A stretch of 64,000 bases of DNA from Psychrobacter immobilis. Lineage in GTDB: Bacteria; Pseudomonadota; Gammaproteobacteria; Pseudomonadales; Moraxellaceae. The DNA lies in NCBI RefSeq assembly GCF_904846185.1, contig NZ_CAJGZQ010000001.1, forward strand, positions 124,001 through 188,000, read 5' to 3'. The notes under the pieces are model-generated. The model ran no database searches. It worked only from the letters and a program-made list of their open reading frames with translations, and was not told the origin of the DNA. Positions 9,539 to 16,500 of the stretch are shown one piece after another. The position numbers and the translations under genes were made by a program. Position 1 is the first letter of the stretch. Each line of letters opens with the position of its first letter.

Positions 9539-9679
9539 ATGTCAGAACATCATGATCATAGCCATGCGGTTGTTACTGAAGAAAATAGTAAGAAGTTAAT
9601 GGTTGCCTTAGGTTTAACGACTACTTTTTTAATAGTAGAAGTTGTCGCTGCTTTTGAGCCCATCCCACATTCTGTGTAA
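9539..9679 (+). pseudogene. czcD: 5' fragment of a CDF-family cation exporter (CzcD-like), truncated by IS copy 2
   Basis: From ATG 9539, 39 codons read as a normal CDF N-terminus: a histidine-rich start (MSEHHDHSHAV), then the first membrane helix (LMVALGLTTTFLIVEVVAAF). At 9656 the frame enters the IS end, adds EPIPHSV and stops. CzcD proteins are about 300 residues with six helices, so this is non-functional. The rest of the gene is absent from the window, showing that the right boundary of the transposon cut the original operon. Confidence 0.85.
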
Positions 9680-9686
9680 CTGCCCT

Positions 9687-10968
9687 TTAGATTAAATGCT
9701 TACTAATACGGTCATCAAACATAATCATAAAACGATTCAGAGCAGACGTCCAGTTACGAATAGGCATCGACCACTTTTTAGATGCCTGCTGGGTTGCCAG
9801 ATATACTACCTTGAATGCTGCCTGATCAGAGGGAAACACCTTACGCTTATTCACCGCCGTTCGAATCACACTGTTTAGCGACTCAATAGCATTGGTGGTA
9901 TAGATCACTCTTCTGATGTCTTTAGGGTAACCAAAGAACACCGTTAAGCCCTCCCAGTTATTGCGCCAAGACTTGATGACATGCGGGTACTCTGTGCCCC
10001 AAGTCTCATCAAAGTGCTCAAGATTGGCCTCGGCCATCTCAAGCGTATCAGCGCCGTAGATGGCCTTTAAATCAGCTGCTACGGCCTTCTTATCCGTCCA
10101 CGGTACGAACTTCATTGAATAGCGCACCATGTGTACGATACACAGCTGAACCTGAGCGTTGGAGTAGACGATTTTGATGGCATCAGGGAAGCCCTTTAAA
10201 CCATCGACACAGGCAATGAGGATATCTTGAACCCCGCGGTTTTGTAGCTCAGTGAGAACACCAAGCCAGAATTTAGCGCCCTCGTTCTCTGATAGCCACA
10301 TGCCAAGCAGCTCTTTTTTACCATCAATTCCCACACCTAGCGCCAGATAGATAGCCTTGTTGATGATCTGCTTATCTTGACGTACTTTGACGACAATGCA
10401 GTCTAGATAGACAATAGGATAAACATTGCTCAGCGGCCGGTTCTGCCAAGCGGTGATGTCCTCTAATATGTTATCGGTGACTCTTGAGAAAAGAGAGCTT
10501 GAGATGTCGACATCGTAGAGCTCTTTGATGCTCTCTACGATCTCAGTGGTCGTTTGACCTTTGGCGTATGAGAGAGGATCAGCAAGTGTCTGGGAGACAC
10601 TTGCCCGAAGCGCAAGACGTAAGGCTATGCCTGTAGTGAAATATGATCTTGTCATCAAGGCCACTAATACGACTTTGATGCTTACGCACTAACGCAGGTT
10701 CAAAGTCACCATGACGGTCTCTTGGAGTGGAGATCTCAAGGTCGCCTGTGTCGCTACGGACGGTCTTTTTAGTATGACCGTTGCGCTTATTAGGCTTGTC
10801 TGCTTTTTCATGCTTGGGGTAGCCAAGATGCTCTTCCATCTCAGCTTCTAAGGCAGTGTCGATAAAAGATTGCATGAGCTGCTTTTGAAAGTCTTTGATG
10901 TCATCGAAGCTGTTCATGCTACCAGCCATTTGCTCGGCCAGTTTTTTAAGGTCAGATTGAGTAGTCAT
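9687..10968 (-). pseudogene. IS256-family transposase, interrupted by a 67-base insertion
   Basis: The N-terminal part is intact (MTTQSDLKKLAEQMAGSMN, then SFDDIKDFQKQLMQSF and the zinc-poor linker EHLGYPKHEKADKPNKRNGH). After DDKIIFHY the reading frame is broken by the insertion and stops at TGA. The next frame then carries AKGQTTTEIVESIK to the end, with the DDE-region motifs PIVYLDCIVVKVRQ and CVDGLKGFPDAI. Removing 67 bases restores 405 codons including the stop. The alternative frame is open across the whole insert, so a +1 shift would also give a continuous, slightly longer protein. Downstream differences from copy 1 are mostly silent (about 27 base changes but only 4 residue changes over the last 70 codons), so the frame was under selection during their divergence. 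Confidence 0.85.
10569..10632 (-). other. 64-base structured gap between duplicated TAC codons inside the transposase gene (copy 2)
   Basis: The same element as at 2741-2804, with one base changed. On the coding strand TAC (10633-10635) is followed by the hairpin AGGC-ATA-GCCT (10622-10632), then the 10-base-pair hairpin (10582-10604), an in-frame TGA, and TAC (10566-10568) where the downstream frame begins. The matched TAC codons flank the gap like take-off and landing codons in known translational bypassing, but no experiment supports that here. Confidence 0.75.
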
Positions 10969-11000
10969 TGCTTATTCTCCTGTTAGTGGATTATAAGCAG

Positions 11001-11432
11001 TTACACAGAGTTTGGGAAACTCCCATCGGCGGTTAATAAGACACATTTATCTAAATGGCAAATATCAAATAACGCAGCATCCGATAATCCTAGCTTAATA
11101 AAGGCAGGGCTAAGTATGATTTGCTTAGCGGATAAATACTTTTCATCGACTGTAACAACAAACTGACTCAGATAACCAAATAGTACTTGCCGCTTTTTTC
11201 CTGTGAACCAATCGAGCAAATTCGCAGTTTCTGTCAAGACTTGGGGCGTAGTAATAATAGATTTAAAACCCAGTAAAGTCTTATCTAATATCTTAGCATC
11301 AGCTGTCGTGTATGCTCGTGTACGACTAAAATTTTCAACTTCCCCATCGCCAAGCTGAGCCACCAAATACATCGTTAACAGATTGGCATCAAGCAAAACT
11401 CGTTTCGATTTGTCAATATAATAATGCGTCAC
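11001..11432 (-). pseudogene. PIN-domain protein, 5' part, C-terminus replaced by IS-encoded residues
   Basis: PIN-domain proteins are Mg-dependent RNases, often toxins. This one keeps the first acidic residue in VLLDANLLTMYL, the middle TPQVLTETANLL, and the third region LGLSDAALFDICHL and VLLTAD. At 11024 it runs into the IS end and finishes GSFPNSV instead of the native 24-residue tail found at 1745-1819. All usual acidic positions are upstream of the break, so residual activity is possible, but the terminal strand and helix of the fold are lost. It starts at ATG 11432, two bases after the stop of the small partner gene. Confidence 0.85.
11025..11032. repeat. Right target-site duplication of the composite transposon
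   Basis: ATCGGCGG, identical to 1820-1827, directly abuts the right IS end. Its reverse complement CCGCCGAT encodes the last native codons of the interrupted PIN gene. Confidence 0.9.
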
Positions 11433-11434
11433 TG

Positions 11435-11743
11435 TTAACCTACATCACGTATTAACATACCTTTAAAAGCCCCATCTTCGGCACCGATACGAAACGTTTT
11501 ATATTCGCGTAAGGTTTCTTTTTCTATATTACTTGGCGCAAACGCACTTATTGCTGAAAAACGATTCGGTGTGGTTTCCGTCGTTTTTACTCGATGAGAG
11601 TCATAGCCTAAAGTTATTCGCCATTCATTGTCAGACTCTTCAAATACGACTTCTTCTAGTCCTAGATTTTTGATGTTCTCGCCTTCAAACAAATCTACCG
11701 CAAATTGTCTAGCAAGTTTTACAGCTTCGGTGACTTCAATCAT
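11435..11743 (-). CDS. Small protein of unknown function paired with the PIN gene
   Basis: A 102-residue protein starting at ATG 11741-11743, chosen because AGGAGCG lies eight bases upstream; an earlier in-frame ATG at 11764 lacks a site. The N-terminus MIEVTEAVKLARQFAVDLF looks helical; the middle WRITLGYDSHR and the end EYKTFRIGAEDGAFKGMLIR look like beta strands. I do not recognise the family with certainty. The two-base gap to the PIN gene and the place inside an hsd operon suggest a cognate pair (antitoxin-like partner), which is inference only. Confidence 0.6.
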   Translation of the reverse strand: MIEVTEAVKLARQFAVDLFEGENIKNLGLEEVVFEESDNEWRITLGYDSHRVKTTETTPNRFSAISAFAPSNIEKETLREYKTFRIGAEDGAFKGMLIRDVG

Positions 11744-11823
11744 GTTATCCGCTCCTATTAACATTTCATTTATTCTAAACTATTTAGATGCGCTAGGGTG
11801 GCTGAAACGTACTCTACCTAAAA

Positions 11824-13044
11824 TCAGCTTTCCCCATCAACTACCACCCGCTTCTTACCCGTCAACAATACCTGCATCAGCGCCTTTTTCTCTTGCTGCA
11901 AATCAGCTAATTGCTGCTCAAGCAATTCAATCTCTTTATCGGCATTGGTTAATACGGTGGCGATTTTTTGTTGTTCTTTTTGAGTTGGAAGACTAACAAC
12001 TAAGTTACGTAAAACACCTAAAGCAACAAATTTTTGTGTGCCACCAGCATTTAGGCGATAGATCTGCTTATCTATATCATGACTTGATAAATAATATATC
12101 AAGAAACTATTTAGCAAGATCCCTGTTTCTTTTATCAAAGCCACATTTTTGATTGCATAATTAGATGACTTAACTCGAACTGGGTTACCTATTGTCCCTA
12201 TCATTCCAAACAAAATGTCACCATTATTTACGTTTGAACGTTTATTGATTTGAAGGTAATCCTCTTCTGAAATCAATTTAACATTTGATAAATCTAATCT
12301 GCCTGAAGATAGTAAATTCTTTGAGGTAATTAAAGGATAACCTACATCTATAAACTCAGGACTGTCATGGGTTCCATCTCTAACATCAGAAACATCACCT
12401 AACTTAACCTCTTCCCACTCACCCTCAAACCTTTTACCCGACTCATCAAGCAAGCGCTTTTTACCCGTCAGCAACTGCTGCATCAAGGCTTTTTTCTGCT
12501 GGGTGCTATTCTCAATCAAACGCTCAGTCGCGCCAATCGCTTTATCCCAAGTAGATAGAATTTTGGCGATTTTTTGTTGTTCTGGGAAAGGTGGGACTGG
12601 CACTTTTAATGATCTTAATACAGTTAGATTAAGAGCTGATTGAGAACTTCCAGAGGAAGAAATACCAAATCTATTTTTAGCTATATCTGAATGTAGGTAA
12701 TGAACAAGGAACTCGAAACTCTTCGTACGTATACGACCTAAATTTCTATGTATATTAGCGTTATTTAATTGTTTTGGAACTATTCCAATCCGACCGACCG
12801 TACCAACTAATGATATTAAAATATCATTAGTCTTTATTCTTGAACGTCTATATTGTTCATCGAGTTCAGGTGAGATATGGTGAAGACATTGCGGTTCACT
12901 CAAATCTGATAACAGATCCTTTATTTGAAGAAGAGGTATACCATCAGCGAAGTAATCTCCAGGCTTCAAAACTCCATACGTTATAGGAGCACTAGGCTCA
13001 CACAACGATTCTAAAGTTGAATACTCCCAATCCTTAGGCACCAT
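11824..13044 (-). CDS. hsdS: Type I restriction enzyme, S (specificity) subunit
   Basis: HsdS recognises the bipartite DNA target for the HsdM2-HsdS methylase and the full R-M complex. The 406 residues are two target-recognition domains, each followed by a conserved helical spacer: the first half ends VPPFPEQQKIAKILSTWDKA with KKALMQQLLTGKKR, the second LPTQKEQQKIATVLTNADKE with KKALMQVLLTGKKR. These internal repeats also exist at DNA level (near 11855 and 12450) and could allow domain exchange by recombination. The gene overlaps the end of hsdM by 11 bases. Both domains look full length. Confidence 0.93.
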   Translation of the reverse strand: MVPKDWEYSTLESLCEPSAPITYGVLKPGDYFADGIPLLQIKDLLSDLSEPQCLHHISPELDEQYRRSRIKTNDILISLVGTVGRIGIVPKQLNNANIHRNLGRIRTKSFEFLVHYLHSDIAKNRFGISSSGSSQSALNLTVLRSLKVPVPPFPEQQKIAKILSTWDKAIGATERLIENSTQQKKALMQQLLTGKKRLLDESGKRFEGEWEEVKLGDVSDVRDGTHDSPEFIDVGYPLITSKNLLSSGRLDLSNVKLISEEDYLQINKRSNVNNGDILFGMIGTIGNPVRVKSSNYAIKNVALIKETGILLNSFLIYYLSSHDIDKQIYRLNAGGTQKFVALGVLRNLVVSLPTQKEQQKIATVLTNADKEIELLEQQLADLQQEKKALMQVLLTGKKRVVVDGES

Positions 13045-14569
13045 AACCCAACTCCTTTAAAAACCCTGCCATCTCAGTCTCTAATTTATCCAATTCAGCT
13101 TTTAATTCAAGACGCTCAGTACGCACCGCGTCCAGATCAATCTCAGCTTCTTCCTCAAAGGTATCGACATAGCGTGGTATATTTAGGTTAAAGTCATTTT
13201 CTTTAATTTCATCAAAGCTGGCTAGATACGCATATTTATCAACGCTTTCCCGCGCTTTATACGTCTCAATGACTTTAGCAATATTGTCCTCAGTGAGCTG
13301 GTTTTGGTTTTTACCTGATTTAAATTCATTGCTGGCATCGATAAACAGCACTTTGTCATCAGTTTTGTTCTTTTTAAACAGCAAAATAGCGGCTGGAATA
13401 CCCGTACCAAAGAACAGCTTTTCTGGTAAGCCAATCACCGTATCAAGCAGGTTTTCTTCAATGAGCTGCTGACGGATTTTGCCTTCGCTTGACGCACGGA
13501 ACAGCACGCCATGCGGCACGACCACACCCATACGCCCAGTCGCAGGTTTCAGCGTTTCGATCATATGACTGATAAAGGCATAGTCGCCCTTGGTCTTGGG
13601 CGGTACACCGCGATGAAAGCGACCATAGGGATCGCTGCTGGCATCTTCATGACCCCATTTATCTAATGAAAACGGCGGGTTGGCGGTCACCACATCGAAC
13701 TGTAATAAGTGCTTGCCGTCCTTGTCGAGTAGCAGCGGATTACGGATTGTATCGCCCCACTCGATACGGTGGTTGTCCTCACCGTGTAGGAACATATTCA
13801 TCTTGGCCAGTGCCCATGTCGAGCCAATGGCTTCTTGACCGTATAGCGCATACTTCTTAGAACTTGAGTTTTTGCGTACCATTGCCCCGCACTTGATAAG
13901 TAGTGACCCTGAACCGCAAGCAGGATCACAGATTTGATCACCCTCAACAGGTTCAAGGATAGTCGCTAGCAAGTTAGACACTTCCGGTGGCGTATAGAAC
14001 TCGCCAGCCGTCGCCCCACTACTGGCAGCAAAATGCTTGATTAAAAACTCATAGGCATTACCAATCACATCGAGGCTACCGACACGCTCAACGCTTAGAT
14101 TAAGGATGTCTTTGCCAAAATCTTCTAACAGATGGCGTAATAGCTCATTCTTTTGCTTTTCTTGACCGAGTTTATCGGTGTTAAAGCTGATGTCTTGGAA
14201 GACGTTTTTGAGCTTGGTGCCGTTGGCTTCTTCGATAGCGTGTAGCGCCTCATCGATGCGCTGACCGTTACCCGGCTGATGACGCTGCTCGTATAAGTCC
14301 CAAAAGCTGGCACCTTCAGGCAATACAAAACGCTGCTTGGACATCATGGCATGGATCAGTTCGGGGTTGTCGCCAAACTGCTCGACCAGCTTGTTGTATT
14401 CATCTCTATAGACGTCTGATAAATACTTTAGGAACAGCATGGTTAAGATAAAGTCTTTATACGTATCGGCGCTGATGACCCCACGAAAAGTATCGCAGGC
14501 GTTCCATACGGCTTTGTTGATATCGTCTTGATTGATTTGGCTAATATTATTAGGTGTGCTGGTAGGCAT
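13034..14569 (-). CDS. hsdM: Type I restriction enzyme, M (N6-adenine methyltransferase) subunit
   Basis: It transfers methyl groups from S-adenosylmethionine to adenine in the HsdS-defined site. The 511-residue protein has the N-terminal helical HsdM domain (ADTYKDFILTMLFLKYLSDV), the SAM-binding motif DPACGSGSLLIKC and the catalytic motif NPPF in VVTANPPFSLDKW. It is close in layout to EcoR124I-type (type IC) enzymes by recall. It is the first gene of the minus-strand hsd operon, followed by hsdS with an 11-base overlap. It looks intact, so modification can continue even if downstream genes are separated by the transposon. Confidence 0.95.
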   Translation of the reverse strand: MPTSTPNNISQINQDDINKAVWNACDTFRGVISADTYKDFILTMLFLKYLSDVYRDEYNKLVEQFGDNPELIHAMMSKQRFVLPEGASFWDLYEQRHQPGNGQRIDEALHAIEEANGTKLKNVFQDISFNTDKLGQEKQKNELLRHLLEDFGKDILNLSVERVGSLDVIGNAYEFLIKHFAASSGATAGEFYTPPEVSNLLATILEPVEGDQICDPACGSGSLLIKCGAMVRKNSSSKKYALYGQEAIGSTWALAKMNMFLHGEDNHRIEWGDTIRNPLLLDKDGKHLLQFDVVTANPPFSLDKWGHEDASSDPYGRFHRGVPPKTKGDYAFISHMIETLKPATGRMGVVVPHGVLFRASSEGKIRQQLIEENLLDTVIGLPEKLFFGTGIPAAILLFKKNKTDDKVLFIDASNEFKSGKNQNQLTEDNIAKVIETYKARESVDKYAYLASFDEIKENDFNLNIPRYVDTFEEEAEIDLDAVRTERLELKAELDKLETEMAGFLKELGYGA

Positions 14570-15029
14570 TTATGGTTCCTGAATACTTTGGGAAGTTATG
14601 AATTTTTATAGTGCGGTAATGATAGCAGGGTCTAAGATACTTGGCAGATGTCATTGCTTAAAAATTCGATTACGGTAGACACTGTTAGATTACGACGCAT
14701 AATTCGTATCATGCTTTTGTCTGACCCTATCATTGATATAAAGTCGTCATTTAAGGTGAATGGACTGATCTCCGAAGTCTTTTGTAATCTGCTACCATTA
14801 CTGGCTATAGTGTCATCTCTTAATAAACTTTTTTAATCTAGAGTATAGAAGGGCCATAGTTAGTGCTTTATTTACCAAACTTGTGTAGGATAGCTATAAA
14901 AAATCATTTCGTTCGGTTTGGCAAATAATTATTAACCAAGGAACTTATTCGAGCTTAATTTATCCAAAATAATAATATCGTTAGTGGTCTTAATTAGTAA
15001 CTTAATATTCAAAATTGGAAAGTGTAGAT
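14570..15029. other. Divergent intergenic region between hsdM and the MORC/Z1 cassette
   Basis: About 460 AT-rich bases from which hsdM (left) and the ATPase gene (right) are transcribed outwards. A 62-codon reading frame at 14648-14836 has no supporting site or recognisable content and I do not call it a gene. No clear operator palindrome was found. It must hold the promoters of both systems. Confidence 0.5.
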
Positions 15030-16496
15030 ATGTCACTGACTATAGATAGTCCGCCAAATGCAGCCGCATTGATGCATTCACTCAGAGATATCGGTTACGA
15101 GTTAGATACGGCTTTAGCAGATATCATTGACAATAGTATCACCGCAGGAGCAAGCAAGGTCAATATCACCTTTGAGACTGATCCTGTGATTAAAGTCGCT
15201 ATCTTAGACAATGGCGATGGTATGAGCCGAGACGAACTTATAAAAGCGATGACAATTGGATCAAAAAGCCCTCTAGTAGAGCGTTCTACTAAAGACCTTG
15301 GCAGGTTTGGCTTGGGTCTAAAAACAGCTACTTTTTCACAGTGTAAACGTTTGACGGTAGTTACTAGACAATTTGATCAGACATGGGCAATGCGTTGGGA
15401 CTTGGATCAAGTTACTAAGTCCAATTGTTGGGAGCTAATACAGCTCGGCGAGGAAACGATAGCTGATGTTTATCAGTTTGATCAGTTGGAAGATACAGGT
15501 ACTCTAGTAGTCTGGGAGAACTGTGACCGCCTGCAAGGTGATGAAAATCGTACTAACGATAATCATATATTACAAAAATTCGATAATGCTGAAAAATATC
15601 TTGGGTTAATCTTTCATCGATTTTTAGACAAATCACCAAGTGCGGTATCGAATCTAGATATTATTATAAATGGCAGGAAAATAGGTTTTGTAGACCCCTT
15701 TTTTCGTCATAAACCCGCCACGCAAGTTCATAACCTTGAAACCATCAAATATAAAGACGTATATATTAAAATACAGGGCTATACCTTACCGCACCATACA
15801 AAATGCACCAAGGAAGAGTATGAGAAATATTCTTTAGGCAGCTATAGAGACAGCCAAGGATTTTACGTTTATCGAGCAAACAGACTTCTAATAGCAGGCG
15901 ACTGGTTTCGATTGGCTCCAAAATCAGACTTAACTGCTCTCACCCGAGTTGAGATTGACTTACCCAATAATTTTGATAGTGAGTGGCATATTGATATTAA
16001 AAAATCACACGCTAAACCACCTGAGCAGATGCGCGATCAACTCAAACAATATATTGATACTTATATTCAGGGGTCTAAGCGTGTCTATAACTCTAAAGGC
16101 TATAGACATAAAGGTGAGACCACTCCTATCTGGCAAATGTATACCAACAAGAACTTACGTTCTTATCAGATCAATAAAGACTATCCTCTGATTACGCAAT
16201 TTATGGAAGGACTAGATGACAAACAAAGCAGTCAGCTTAGACAAATATTAGGTTTGATTGAGGAAAGCTTTCCGATTGATCAACTGCATGTAGAATACGC
16301 CTCTTCTCCTAAAGACTTTAAAACCAAGCACACTGATAAAGAGCTTGAAGAGTTAGCACTTGGCTATCTTAAAGATTTTGCTGATCTAGACCTGCGAGCT
16401 AATATTGATATGGTCGCTGCATTTTTTAAGGTGAACGAGCCATACAGTGATTACAAGGGTGAATGGATGAACTTTTTGAACCAAATTGAAGGATAG
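15030..16496 (+). CDS. GHKL (MORC/Hsp90-like) ATPase of a Z1-AIPR defence-type cassette
   Basis: A 488-residue ATPase. The start is ATG 15030 with GGAAAG eight bases upstream; a TTG at 15015 is the longer alternative. GHKL motifs are clear: motif N ALADIIDNSITAGASKV (the D-N pair), motif G1 ILDNGDGMS, and motif G2 GRFGLGLKTATFSQCKRLTV. The C-terminal two thirds is unfamiliar and may hold the transducer domain. MORC-like ATPases encoded beside Z1 helicases are known from comparative genomics of R-M-like loci and are thought to drive DNA-level immunity. The Z1 gene starts four bases after the stop. The function of this exact cassette is inferred. Confidence 0.82.
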   Translation: MSLTIDSPPNAAALMHSLRDIGYELDTALADIIDNSITAGASKVNITFETDPVIKVAILDNGDGMSRDELIKAMTIGSKSPLVERSTKDLGRFGLGLKTATFSQCKRLTVVTRQFDQTWAMRWDLDQVTKSNCWELIQLGEETIADVYQFDQLEDTGTLVVWENCDRLQGDENRTNDNHILQKFDNAEKYLGLIFHRFLDKSPSAVSNLDIIINGRKIGFVDPFFRHKPATQVHNLETIKYKDVYIKIQGYTLPHHTKCTKEEYEKYSLGSYRDSQGFYVYRANRLLIAGDWFRLAPKSDLTALTRVEIDLPNNFDSEWHIDIKKSHAKPPEQMRDQLKQYIDTYIQGSKRVYNSKGYRHKGETTPIWQMYTNKNLRSYQINKDYPLITQFMEGLDDKQSSQLRQILGLIEESFPIDQLHVEYASSPKDFKTKHTDKELEELALGYLKDFADLDLRANIDMVAAFFKVNEPYSDYKGEWMNFLNQIEG

Positions 16497-16500
16497 TGTA

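Larger units (their letters stand above)
1828..11024. mobile_element. Composite transposon of two IS256-family copies carrying czcICBA and a czcD fragment
   Basis: Two same-orientation IS256-family elements (1828-3193 and 9656-11024) bracket a divalent-cation efflux operon. The outer edges carry the same 8-base duplication, the inner edges do not match each other, and fusing the outer flanks restores an uninterrupted PIN gene. This is what a single transposition of the whole 9197-base unit would leave. The cargo is close in style to Acinetobacter czc operons (recall, not searched). Because both transposase genes are frame-broken, the unit may now be immobile, or may have moved with transposase supplied in trans or made by recoding. 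Confidence 0.88.
9656..11024 (-). mobile_element. IS256-family insertion sequence, copy 2
   Basis: The element is 1369 bases, in the same orientation as copy 1 and roughly 10 percent diverged from it. The left inner end has TCCCACATTCTGTGTAACTG and the right end (reverse complement) has TCCCAAACTCTGTGTAACTG. The right edge abuts the ATCGGCGG duplication, which fixes the boundary. The left flank is the interrupted czcD and does not match the right flank of copy 1, as expected inside a composite unit. Confidence 0.87.

Noticed and set aside
14648-14836. A 62-codon plus-strand frame between hsdM and the MORC-like gene
   Set aside because: No convincing ribosome site, no recognisable motif, and it lies in a divergent promoter region.
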